Assembly (NCBI GenBank): GCA_003339415.1 | Contig: PDHQ01000169.1 | Location: 1,193-65,192, forward strand | Direction of reading: 5' to 3' | Length of the DNA stretch: 64,000 nt | DNA from: Ophiocordyceps camponoti-saundersi (nom. inval.) | Lineage: Eukaryota; Ascomycota; Sordariomycetes; Hypocreales; Ophiocordycipitaceae | Shown here: positions 43,901 through 53,669 of the stretch, in pieces | Layout: each line of letters begins with the position of its first letter | Numbering within the stretch: the first letter of the stretch is position 1 | Made by a program: the position numbers and the translations under genes | The notes under the pieces: generated by a model | Told to the model about the DNA's origin: nothing | The model's database searches: none | Seen by the model: only the letters and a program-made list of their open reading frames with translations

Positions 43901-44527
43901 ATGAAGCTGTTGCTCCCCCTGACCCTCCTCGCCACCGTCGTCGGCGTCTCCGCCCAGGAAAAGTGCGATGCCGACTACATCGTAGAGGCTTGCCTTGCCA
44001 GCGAGAGGGCCAAGGTATATCACTCGATCCCCTACCTCCCATCACCAACCGCCTTGCTGATCATCAATCCCCTTTTCAGGTTGAAGTCTGTTCTCCTACA
44101 GACTACGACTGCCTCTGTGCCGCGCACGGGGCCGTGGCAACGTACGTGAAAATCACACATCACAACCCCCCCTCCCCCCTTTTCGCTCTTCCTGCTGACA
44201 ATGGCCTACAGCTGCTACAACAACTGCCCCAACGACCAACGCGCCTCTTCCGCTCGCCAAGCCGTCCGCAGCAACTGTCAGAACGCCTCCATGTACGGCT
44301 CAAAAGCTCACGCTTCCAAGACGTCTTCCATGTCCCCCTCTTCTACCTCTGACACCTCTGCCACCCCCTCGGACTCGGCCTCGACCACCGAGGGCGTCAT
44401 CCGCGCCGCTTCTTCTACCGCCACAAGCACCGCTCGTCCTTCTAGCAGCGGTGCTGCCGAGGCCCTCTCAGGAAACACTGGCGGTCTCTTTGTCGCCGTT
44501 GCCGGTGCTCTGGTTGCTCTCCTGTAA
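43901..44527 (+). CDS. Small secreted Cys-rich, GPI-anchored Ser/Thr-rich protein
   Basis: Three exons: 43901-44014, 44080-44141 and 44212-44527; introns of 65 and 70 bp, in phase. Product 163 residues: signal peptide MKLLLPLTLLATVVGVSA, then a domain with eight cysteines spread over about 65 residues (DADYIVEACLAS, EVCSPTDYDCLCAAHG and TCYNNCPND), a Ser/Thr/Ala-rich stalk, and a hydrophobic C-terminus (GGLFVAVAGALVALL) after a small-residue site suited to GPI attachment. This layout matches a widespread family of fungal cell-wall/plasma-membrane proteins of unknown function. It has eight cysteines like CFEM domains, but the spacing does not clearly fit CFEM. Expected at the cell surface. Confidence 0.8.
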
Positions 44528-44980
44528 CAGGATGTTGGGGGAAAATATTATGTGCTTTAGTTTCGCCGGTAGCTAATGCGTAATTCTTTTTTCACTTTGC
44601 TTTACCTGTTGACCGACTCTGACACGAAAGAATTCAGCTACCGGGCTCAAGTAAGCGGCGCCTTGCACCAGTCTTAAGAAGGGATATCTTAGAACCAAGC
44701 ACCTGATGTCACAGCTTCCCGCAAGCCATCAAAGTGTAGTTCTCGTCTAGATCAGTACCCTAGGAGCTTTCACGCGGGACACATCTTGCTTTGGGCTACT
44801 TACTACACGTTACTACTCTCTTATTCTCACATGAGCCGTCGACAGTCCCGCCTCTCACCATCCTCGGCGGAGACCGTGCTGCATCCCGCTCAAAGACAGT
44901 ATGACAATCAATGCAAATCAAAAGCCATCGGCAGAGATCCAAACAGTCCGTCATCTCCATAAAAACGCATGTGAAGCACG
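44528..44980. other. Convergent 3' intergenic region
   Basis: 453 bp between the GPI-protein and AHC1-like genes. No gene or repeat recognised. Confidence 0.4.
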
Positions 44981-46699
44981 TTACACGCGACGTGGCGGTC
45001 TTCTGCCCTTGGCGTTACCCCTCACGGGGCTCATGATGGTGACGTGCTTGGCTTCATCCTTGTGCAGCTTCATCTGCGCTGACACGCCACCAGAGCCGCG
45101 CCGCAGAGCCCGCGGCTCGTGGTCTTCGTCGAGACTAATCTCAGCCACGTCCGTCATGGCGGCGCCGTCGAGGTGGTCGCTCGCGCCACAGACCGAGGAC
45201 CCTTCGTCCGTATCGTCGTAGTCCCCGTCGTCACTAACAAGCGAAGGCGCCACGTTGCTGATCACGGTGTTTGGGCTCAGGTTCGTCTCTTCCATGTCCT
45301 CCGTGTCTTCGTCCGAGAGAAGGCTCGTCGGCGAGCTCTTGGACATACCCAGGCCCGACGTCGACGTGACGAGCGGCAGCCGACCCTTGCTACTGGTCGG
45401 ACGGGGTAACGGAGACTTGACAGTCCGGGCCGGCCCGCGCATGGCGACGTGCGTGCGGGCAGGAAGCGCGGAGGCCACAAGTTCAACGCCGCCGTCGTCG
45501 GACTCGTCAGCAGGAGGCATGTTCTCCGGAGACAGTTTAGTCTTTGCGTCGGCGACAATATCGCCGAGATTGCCGGCAAAGTTGCGCGTCTCCATCAGGC
45601 GAGACAGGTGGGGAGTCTGAGACGCGGCGTCTTGAGCGCGGGTAGAGCAAGGGGGTCCAGTTGGTATATCAAGGACACCGGGCAGCTTGCCAGCGTGGTA
45701 CAGCTTAAGCGAGTCGTTGATCCTGTCGCGAAGGGCGGCGTAAGCCTGTCGCTCCGTCATGTCCTGCTGCGCGAGCGGATGCACCAGATTCGACTGGGAT
45801 TGCGTGGGAGCCGGCTTCTCATCAGCGGTCGAAGGCGCGACATAAGCCACGTCGACGGGATGCCCGCTCTGAGCAGCGGCCTCGCCATGGCTCTTGAAGT
45901 CACGCCTATGGGCTATGCGGCAATGATTGATGAAGCCCTGAGTGCTCGAAAAGTTTTCTCGGTTGCAGTCGAGGCAGACGAGCTTGACCGTCATGCCGTC
46001 GGCCCGCTTCAGAATACACGGTCCGCCCCTATCCTTGGGCGGATTATACCCATTCGAAAGCGCCTGTAGCTTCTGGCCTGATGTGCCGCGACCAGAACGA
46101 GATTTGACCGGCTCGGCGAAGCTGTTGCGAGTCGTCCTGCCCTCGGCGACGTGGGTCCGCGGACGAGGCGCCGGCTTGGGCTCGGACCCCGGTCCGTCGA
46201 AGACAACATGCGGGATGAGCCACTTGGCGTAGTGACGGGCGTAGGGCCCGTCGACAACGCCAAACGGAGGGGCCCACCGTGGCGTCGGCTCGTCCGGCTT
46301 CGGCCTGGCAAGAGCGGGACCAGTGCCGCTGCTGATGTCGAGCATCTGAGCCGGAGTAGGACAATTTTGAGGGTAAGGTATGAGATGGCAGCGACGGAGC
46401 TGTTCGAGAGCAATCTGACACTTGGCTAGCTCCTGGTTGATGAGCCTCAGCTCGTTGTGCTTGAGCAAGACCTCGACGCCGAACTGATGCCGTATGACAT
46501 CGCGGACATCGTCCCCATGCGCCGTCGCCGTCGCCGCAGAGACATGGCGAGGAGGCGAGGTGTGACGATGATGACCGAGCCTTGGGCGCTTGGAAGAGGC
46601 GCGCGGATCATCAGGGCCACCCCGGCAGCGCTTCAACGAAGATTTCGGCAGAGAGGCGTCGAGATGCACGTCGGCAAACATGACGCGGGACTCGGCCAT
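44981..46699 (-). CDS. AHC1-like C2H2 zinc-finger protein, 5' end uncertain
   Basis: The reading frame is open past the chosen start into homopolymer sequence beside a 528-N gap, so upstream exons cannot be excluded. ATG 46699 (MAESRVMFADVHLD) or 46681 (MFADVHLD) are candidates; about 570 residues. Recognisable parts: a basic N-terminus (KRCRGG and KRPRLGHH), a conserved block (EVLLKHNELRLINQELAKCQ and FGVVDGPYARHYAKWLIP), a zinc finger LVCLDCNRENFSSTQGFINH with a second His in CRIAHRRDF (about 45905-45995), and a long acidic disordered C-terminus. I associate this combination with fungal proteins carrying an AHC1-type zinc finger; Ahc1 is a subunit of the yeast ADA histone acetyltransferase complex. 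Nuclear role inferred. Confidence 0.7.
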   Translation of the reverse strand: MAESRVMFADVHLDASLPKSSLKRCRGGPDDPRASSKRPRLGHHRHTSPPRHVSAATATAHGDDVRDVIRHQFGVEVLLKHNELRLINQELAKCQIALEQLRRCHLIPYPQNCPTPAQMLDISSGTGPALARPKPDEPTPRWAPPFGVVDGPYARHYAKWLIPHVVFDGPGSEPKPAPRPRTHVAEGRTTRNSFAEPVKSRSGRGTSGQKLQALSNGYNPPKDRGGPCILKRADGMTVKLVCLDCNRENFSSTQGFINHCRIAHRRDFKSHGEAAAQSGHPVDVAYVAPSTADEKPAPTQSQSNLVHPLAQQDMTERQAYAALRDRINDSLKLYHAGKLPGVLDIPTGPPCSTRAQDAASQTPHLSRLMETRNFAGNLGDIVADAKTKLSPENMPPADESDDGGVELVASALPARTHVAMRGPARTVKSPLPRPTSSKGRLPLVTSTSGLGMSKSSPTSLLSDEDTEDMEETNLSPNTVISNVAPSLVSDDGDYDDTDEGSSVCGASDHLDGAAMTDVAEISLDEDHEPRALRRGSGGVSAQMKLHKDEAKHVTIMSPVRGNAKGRRPPRRV

Positions 46700-47389
46700 G
46701 GGGCGCGCAGCCGCGACGGCCAGGGGGGTAGAGGGGGGGGGGGGGGGGCCCGCCCCCCCCCCCCCCCCCCCCGGGCGCCACCCAGACGGGGAGGCCGCCC
46801 GGGAGGGGAAGCGTGCGCCGGCCCGACGACACGGCGGAACTCGCAGCGCGCACAAAAAAAANNNNNNNNNNNNNNNNNNNNNNNNNNNNNNNNNNNNNNN
46901 NNNNNNNNNNNNNNNNNNNNNNNNNNNNNNNNNNNNNNNNNNNNNNNNNNNNNNNNNNNNNNNNNNNNNNNNNNNNNNNNNNNNNNNNNNNNNNNNNNNN
47001 NNNNNNNNNNNNNNNNNNNNNNNNNNNNNNNNNNNNNNNNNNNNNNNNNNNNNNNNNNNNNNNNNNNNNNNNNNNNNNNNNNNNNNNNNNNNNNNNNNNN
47101 NNNNNNNNNNNNNNNNNNNNNNNNNNNNNNNNNNNNNNNNNNNNNNNNNNNNNNNNNNNNNNNNNNNNNNNNNNNNNNNNNNNNNNNNNNNNNNNNNNNN
47201 NNNNNNNNNNNNNNNNNNNNNNNNNNNNNNNNNNNNNNNNNNNNNNNNNNNNNNNNNNNNNNNNNNNNNNNNNNNNNNNNNNNNNNNNNNNNNNNNNNNN
47301 NNNNNNNNNNNNNNNNNNNNNNNNNNNNNNNNNNNNNNNNNNNNNNNNNNNNNNNNNNNNNNNNNNNNNNNNNNNNNNNNNNNNNNNNN

Positions 47390-47432
<43 letters not shown>

Positions 47433-48969
47433 CGTGGGTTCGCCGTTTGCTCTGGGAGATCCGGGAGCCCGCTGGGCGATGCTGGTGAGGTGTGGCCAGA
47501 GGGAGGCCCCCCGGGGGGCGGCGCCGGGGCAGGGTGCAGCTGGGGCTGGTGGGAGGAGAGGGGGAGGGGGGAGGGTGTGGGCGTCTTCCCTGGAGGAATG
47601 GGGGCGAGTGGTACGGATAGTATCAGCTCCTATCAAGTACCTGCGATGCGCCGTTATGTCAGTGAGGAAGAATGTACCTCTCTCTGGGAAGAGACCAGGT
47701 CAAGGGAGGGTTCAGACTGCGCGCCGTTAGCAGGCTTCCTCGGGCAGGCAGCTGGTAGGTGCCGCCGTCCAGAGGCCTGCAAGGGGGTGTGTGGTGTGTG
47801 TGTGTGCGTGCGTGCTTGCTTGCTGTGGGGGGACCGTCACAGGCGAATCAAGCGCGGACTGGCGTGTTTCACGGCACAGGCCTTTAACATCCCTGGATAT
47901 GCGCCCTTTTTTCTCAGCGCATCGTTTGCATTGACGGCTTCTCTCTCTCTCCACTCCTGGGTGGCTTGTAAGAGCGAGGAAGGGACAAAATCATGTGAAA
48001 AATACGCGATAAGCGAACGTCGCCGCCTCTGTCACAGACGGAACCGCATTCGGTGTCTGCGTTTACGCCAGAGTTTCAGGGGCCGGCTTTGTCCCGTTTC
48101 GACCGCCGTTGGCTGTCATTTTCATGCCACTCACTATACATATCTGTCTAGCAGCTATTTTCGTGCACATGCCATTTGAGACGAGATTTTAATAGACCAC
48201 ATGCATTTACATACAAAAGGTAGGTGCCTAGGTACCTTGTTGCCTGCGCGGAATCTTCTCCGGTCTGGCCCGGACTCTGGGCTCTCCTTGGGCGCCGAAA
48301 AGTGCGACGATGACGAAATGCTGCATAAACAATGAACAGGGTGACATACATGATGAGATGGGAAAGAATCAGGGGATGAAGGAAAAAGACACAGACGTCC
48401 GTACATCTATCCGTACATACAGACTGTGCACAATGACTCCTCGCAAATCAAGAAGAGTCAGTCAAGATGCGGCCTCCGATCTACCCCATCCTTTCTGGGG
48501 GTCTTTCATTTATCCCGTTCGTTTTATTTCCCGCACGGAGCGGCACGTGTCGCGGGAAAGAAAAAGCCCGGCTCGGCGCGGAAGATGAAAGATTAATCTC
48601 CCTATCCATATTTCACTATTATCCGTATCATGTCCGCAACATCACGACGTGTGTCCATACCTTCTACCTGGGTGTCTACATACATATGTGCATGCAACCC
48701 TTGTTCGACATCCGCCACGGCTGGCTTGACACGATCCCTCGTTTCTGAAGAAGAAAGGAACCATGCAGACCCTTGACGCCGTAGGGCAGCAAAGGAGCAA
48801 GGGTGGGGAAAAATAGGGGTCATGATTGATTCTCTAAGCATCTTGAGGCTGAATCTGACACGTCAAGCTTTCGGCTCAAGCCCGGGTCCAAATTCTTCCG
48901 TTCTCCGAAAAAAAAAATCAGCATGATTCCGAAATCGGGTCCATCGTCTTCTTCAACGGACAGCTTCCA
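46700..48969. other. Gap-containing intergenic region
   Basis: Includes a G run/C run pair (about 46732-46772), the 528-N gap, a 43-base G run after it (47390-47432), GT-rich sequence (about 47787-47812) and AT-rich sequence to the Alba gene. Frames across the gap are meaningless. No gene is supported; exons hidden in the gap are possible. Confidence 0.5.
46862..47389. other. Assembly gap (528 N)
   Basis: Undetermined bases, preceded by an A run and followed directly by 43 G. Confidence 0.99.
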
Positions 48970-49524
48970 ATGCCGGCCGAGCGCAAGCGCCAGCTGTCCG
49001 CCGATGCTTCTACGGAAGAGCACAAGAAGCGGCCACGGCGAGAGACAAAACCAAAGCTCTCAGGCCCTCATGAATCCATCGTGGCGACCCTCGAAGTCAA
49101 GCACAACGTCTTGGTCGCGTCCGTGATATCATCGACGCAGATCCGCAAGCGCGTCGCGTCCGCCACGACGTACCTCTCCGACAAAGCGTGTCCGAAACCG
49201 CGCCTCGTCCTGCTCCACGCGCGTCCCGCTCAGGTCTGCAAGCTCATCACCATCGTCGAGCATTGCAAGCGTCTCCTCCGACCATGTTATCAGTACAACC
49301 AACTGTATGACCTGCCCACGTCGACGACGGCGCAAAACGACGACGACGATTTCGAAGTCATGGACTTGAACCGGTTAGAAAAAGCCGCCGTCGCCTTACC
49401 GCCGACCCGCCGGCCGGTCAAGTCGATGAGGGTTTTCCTCGCCGTGCAGCCGATACCGGAATTGGAGGCCTCGTCTGGCGTTACATTGCAATCGAGCGAC
49501 GTTGCTGTTTCCTCGGAGGGCTAA
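48970..49524 (+). CDS. Alba-like DNA/RNA-binding domain protein
   Basis: Single-exon gene of 184 residues. The N-terminus is basic (PAERKRQLSAD ... KKRPRRETKPK), followed by an Alba-type core: VISSTQIRKRVASATTYLS, KPRLVLLHARPAQVCKLIT and IVEHCKRLLRPCYQYNQLY. The tail carries acidic residues (DDDDFEVMD) and ends with PVKSMRVFLAVQPIPELE. I recognise this layout from filamentous-fungal proteins annotated as Alba-like. Alba proteins bind RNA or DNA; in eukaryotes some are RNase P/MRP subunits (Rpp20/Rpp25 type), so a Pop6/Pop7-like role is possible but unproven. Confidence 0.7.
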   Translation: MPAERKRQLSADASTEEHKKRPRRETKPKLSGPHESIVATLEVKHNVLVASVISSTQIRKRVASATTYLSDKACPKPRLVLLHARPAQVCKLITIVEHCKRLLRPCYQYNQLYDLPTSTTAQNDDDDFEVMDLNRLEKAAVALPPTRRPVKSMRVFLAVQPIPELEASSGVTLQSSDVAVSSEG

Positions 49525-50106
49525 GTCAACTTTTCTTGTTCATCACATGTTTGCGAATGATGGCTTCTAGAAGAGCTTTGGGCGACAACTTGGATTCGCC
49601 GACGATACCATGGGGCGGCGTGTGAAACATGATGCTTTGACGATGATGAGCCGGGGTGTGAAGAGCTTGGACAAGTGAAAGACGTCCAGTCTGAATGTAC
49701 GCATACACAACTCACGCATATAGACTCTGCGCAGCTGGGTACTAGCTTTTGCCGAAGCATAGTCTCGGCAGCCGACCAAGGTCGCAACAGGCAGCAATGG
49801 CCTGAGTCGCACGGCATGCACTGAAGTAGGTATGCACTCTTCAACATATTTCAAACATCCCATTGATTGATGTAGAACGCGTCTTGTCATGTCAGACGAT
49901 AGGATGCGTCAAGACAGCCATAAATTCATAAGCATACGTAGGTGACGACTACCTCTATCGTGCGTCCTATTTTGTCTCGCCTGCTCCCAGACACCGCACC
50001 AGAATTATCGTATGCAAAAGGCCCATCCAAACAGACGCGCCCATTCCCTTCCCTGTGGAAAAGGAAAGAAACTCCCCCATTCCGAACCTGAGAGAAAAAA
50101 AAACAG
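49525..50106. other. Intergenic region, possible small minus-strand coding remnant
   Basis: A minus-strand frame (49526-49708) ends in GESKLSPKALLEAIIRKHVM, and a GTGAGT donor lies just upstream of it (about 49712-49717) after a frame with a presequence-like segment (GCRDYASAKAS). I could not build a convincing gene or match it to a family. Otherwise nothing seen. Confidence 0.3.
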
Positions 50107-50587
50107 CTAAGTCCCTCCAGGACGCTGCTTCTTAGTCTGGTCAGCAATGCGAAGGACAAAGTTGACGACGACGGCGAGCAAAAGAATGATGGCCAGCAAG
50201 GTAGGACCAAAGCGGTCATCGAAGCCGGCCTGTCCCCTCATCCGTATCGACTTTGCCCTCCAATGATAGGTGACGAGGGCGTAGAGCATCGTCAGCATGG
50301 CGACGCCGGTGAAGAGGAAGGCGGAGATGAAGGCGACGCGATCGCCAAAGTTGAGCATGCCGACGGCCAAGGCGCCGAGGATGACGGTGAAGTTGAGCCA
50401 TGATAGAAAGGTGCGCTCGTTGGCGAAGAAGACTTTGGGTTCTACTCGCGTAGGTAGGGCGATGCGCTTGCCTGTGTTTTTTTTTTACCCCCCCCTCTCC
50501 TCGTCAATTCGTTTTTCTCCATGAGGAACTGAGATGGGCTTCTTGCTCCGTACCGGGCGCCGTCTGCAGAAGCGGCTGTGAGGACAT
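50107..50587 (-). CDS. VTC1: Vacuolar transporter chaperone subunit Vtc1
   Basis: Two exons: 50554-50587 and 50107-50471, with an 82-bp intron (GTACGG donor, CACAG acceptor). The 34-nt first exon encodes [11 protein letters not shown]. Product 132 residues with the family hallmarks [40 protein letters not shown] and [17 protein letters not shown], and three membrane segments. Vtc1 is the small membrane subunit of the VTC complex, which makes polyphosphate from ATP and moves it into the vacuole. Length is close to yeast Vtc1 (129). Two CACGTG boxes lie about 290 and 350 bp upstream, fitting control by the phosphate regulator. Confidence 0.93.
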
Positions 50588-50878
50588 TGCATCCGAGAAT
50601 GTAGACCAAGTATGGTTTGCAGAATTTGTCGGTGTCTCAAGGGAGCGTGTTCGTCCACGTCGGAGAAGGCGTTGGGATGCCGCGTCCGGGCCGAGGTTTT
50701 ATCGTCCGCCTTGCGCGCCGGGAGAGGAGAAAGGGGGGGGAAAGGAGTCTTCTTCTTCCAATGGAGAGGAGAAGCTCTTTCAACGCCTCCACTTCGGATG
50801 ACGGGCGTTGTTGTAACGATCATGGCGAGTGACGTAACTATTGGTTGCCGTGGGCCCCAGCATCGCAGAACACGCTAT

Positions 50879-50884
50879 CACGTG
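50879..50884. promoter_or_regulatory. CACGTG box upstream of Vtc1
   Basis: Perfect CACGTG, the core site of Pho4/NUC-1-type bHLH phosphate regulators, 292 bp upstream of the Vtc1 start codon. Confidence 0.5.
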
Positions 50885-50934
50885 CGTCTTCGGCCAATAT
50901 CGGCCCTTTTTTTTTCTTCAATAGCGTGCTGAAT

Positions 50935-50940
50935 CACGTG
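50935..50940. promoter_or_regulatory. Second CACGTG box upstream of Vtc1
   Basis: Perfect CACGTG, 56 bp from the first copy; paired sites are usual in phosphate-regulated promoters. Confidence 0.5.
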
Positions 50941-51233
50941 TGATTGACGCGCGACGATTGGAGCTGAATAATCGCCACCGAAAGAGCTGCATCACATCCA
51001 GCATCAGACTCGGGACAGTTTCCACTGGACACGCATAACCGTTGCAACCGGAACTCCGCAGCGTTGGAAAAGAACAGTTGAGTCTATCGCAGCGATCGTC
51101 CGAACTCTGTTGTGGCTAACTCGAAAGATTTCGAATACTTTGTCTTTTCTCTTTTCGAAGAAGCAGCAGCAGCAGCCTCACGAGCCGACCGTCTCTTTGT
51201 TTACTCCCCTCGGGAACCCCCGAGTCGACGACC

Positions 51234-51890
51234 ATGGCTACCCCGGTAGGGATTCCGGTCTCGAGAGCGACGAACGAAAACTCACAGACTCCCAGCCCGT
51301 TCCGTTCAGCCGGCTCAAGCAGATTGCGACGGATGTGGGTTTCCTCACCTGTTCATCGACTAGTTGTTGGCCACTCTTTTTCCCTCTACTGATGCCACCA
51401 TACGCGTAGGTGTGCAACAGCGCCATCGGCAGCGCCGAATTCTATGATCATGGCAAGACGGAGCAGTGGAACTCGACCATCATCGTACGTCATCCGTCGA
51501 AGGAGTGAAAAAAAAATGCAAAGCGATTGACACGAGGCGACGCAGAACTCGATGCTTAAGGCGGTAATCGCCGAGGCGACACCACAAGGCGGTTCGGCGC
51601 CATCATTCAAGTTCGCTTGCAACAGCACCATCGTCCAGCACCTGGTGCCGACGTCGTCGCTCAACAAGCCACGAGGTGGAAGCGAGATCAAGTCGGAGGA
51701 GCCGCACGTGTCGACGAGCACGGACGCGACGGCGACGGATGGCAAGCCGCACGTAGGCCGACGCGGCATGCACAGCGCGACGGGCGCCTACTGGGACGAG
51801 AAGAAGGACGGCATGTGGACTTTCAAGTATGATGGTGGTGAGAGTAAGGGCATGGACGTGGTAGTCATGCTCATTTGGGTTGCCATTTAG
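51234..51890 (+). CDS. Dynein light chain, Tctex-1 type
   Basis: Four exons: 51234-51245, 51296-51334, 51410-51484 and 51546-51890; introns of 50, 75 and 61 bp, each phase 0. The first exon is 12 nt (MATP) and is the least certain part. Product 156 residues. Motifs: FSRLKQIATDVCNSAIG, WNSTIINSMLKAVIAEAT, FKFACNSTIVQH, RRGMHSATGAYWDEKKDG and GMDVVVMLIWVAI, the standard Tctex-1 C-terminal strand. Tctex-1 dimers bind the dynein intermediate chain and join cargo to cytoplasmic dynein, which drives nuclear and endosome movement in hyphae. A lineage-specific insert of about 25 polar residues (around KPRGGSEIKSEEPHVSTS) sits in the middle. Confidence 0.88.
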
Positions 51891-53669
51891 TTGGGATGAC
51901 GAGACAGGGGGGCGTTGAAAGGCTTAATGACGTGCTGTGGATTTGCAACTTGCCCTGTTTTTCTCTCGCTTTTTCTTCTTCTTCTTCTCTTGCTCCCTGA
52001 AATTTGCAAATGGGACAAGACTGACGAGACGAACGGGGTGAATTTTTTCTGGTGTATACCTACCTAATGCTGCAATGCATATCTACCTACCTACCTACCT
52101 GCTGTCTATGGAGTCTTCCAAGTGTGTCTCCCAAGCGGTTATTCGTAAGCGTCGACGTGTCTGCAGGGATGATAAGCCACAGCAAGCTAATCAACGGAGA
52201 GAGTTGATGAGGCTCTGCTGTCCTGCAGGTTCAATGCAACGACGGTGCCGGGCGGGCGGAGAAGGGGGGGATAGCAGAGATATGTACAGCAGAAGCAGGG
52301 CAAGGCGAGAGACAACAATGGGAACGAGTTTATCGATCGGGCAGATTAGGCCCGTGCCGTTATCGCCATTACTTGAATGGGATTGAGTTGAGGCTGAAGA
52401 TGAGCGTTTGGTGACGCCGACGGTCGTTCTTCATCTTGGGCCTCACCTTTGTCTCTGACGACGACGACGACGACGACGTGCATGCATGCATACTATATGT
52501 ATGTATGTACACACGTATGTACAAATAACAAAAGACAGCAACTACGAGGAAATGCCGACGAGCAATCTACGCAAGTGGAGATGGAGAGTGGAGATTGAGA
52601 GGGAGCAAGAGCAAGGACGGACTGAAACTCAAACATTCATCGTCGGACAAGTCCGGGGAGGGAGGCGAAGTGAGATGGGATTCGGGGGGGGAGGGAAAAG
52701 GGGGGGGGGGGGGGAAGAGGAGGAGATATCTTTTACATCTTGGCCATCGTCGTCGACGTTGTCGTTATTGTTGGCCGTTGATGGACGCGCCCGGAACGAG
52801 GTGATTACAAGTTGGAAGCGGACAAGAGAAAGGGGAAGCATTGACGAGACACACAGCTAAGACTCGTACATATGAATTAACAGACAAGACCAAGCGCAAA
52901 GCGGTGGGTTTAGTAGGTAGTTTCAACCCGCTACCGGAAGAGCTCTCTCTCTCTCTCTCTCTCTTCACCTACCACTACCAGGACCTACCTTAGTATGTAC
53001 GCTAGGATTACAGGGACGAGACACAGACACAGAGACGGAAACATACCAGATAGAGGGGAGTAGACATTGTATGTATGCGGACATTTGCCATGTGCGGTTT
53101 GCGGATTCTCTCCCCGTGTTTCCATGTATGTACATATGTATGTATTTGTTAGTAGGGTTTTCCGAAACGGAAGAGTAAGTCTATCTAGGTACTATGCTGT
53201 TGAAGGCGTAGACGATATTGGGGAGGAGGAGGAGGAGGAGGAGGCGTTATACAGAGGTATGTATGTATGGGGGGGCGGGCGAGTCGCACGAGACGAGTGC
53301 CGAGAGGAGGGGACCCGTTTTCTATTGACGGGGGACCCTCTATTGACGAGTCCGGTGACTCCGCTCAGGACGTTGTGGTTTCTTCTATTTTTCTCTCTCG
53401 TTTCTCTCTCTCTCTCTCTCTCTCGAATCTTGCTTTGATCTGGGTTTGGGGGGTTTGTTTTGGGTTTCTGACTCTGTTTGCCACTTTGATATACAGCAGA
53501 CTTACAGACATACATACAGCTACTACTGCTTCTTCCACAGACTCTTCTTATAACCCATATATACTCACATACATACAACACACACAAGTCGAAGCAGAGA
53601 GAGACTCACTCGCCCGCTCTCAACTCATACACACCTCTCTATCCAACTCACATCATCATCATCATCATC
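51891..53669. other. Intergenic region rich in simple repeats
   Basis: 1.8 kb with (GAC)n (about 52459-52478), TGTATGTATG tracts (about 52496-52508 and 53126-53143), a G run (about 52700-52714), (CT)n (about 52943-52962), (GGA)n (about 53220-53243), a second CT tract (53404-53424) and a CAT tract (about 53651-53672) just before the next start codon. No gene seen. Confidence 0.5.

Larger units (their letters stand above)
50588..51233. other. Divergent promoter region of Vtc1 and the Tctex-1 gene
   Basis: 646 bp holding two CACGTG boxes, a CCAAT motif (about 50893-50898) and a GTGACGTAAC CRE-like site (about 50829-50838). No gene. Confidence 0.5.

Noticed and set aside
46457..48179. Long open frames of up to 529 residues spanning the N gap
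   Set aside because: Their length comes from undetermined codons and poly-Gly/poly-Pro homopolymers.
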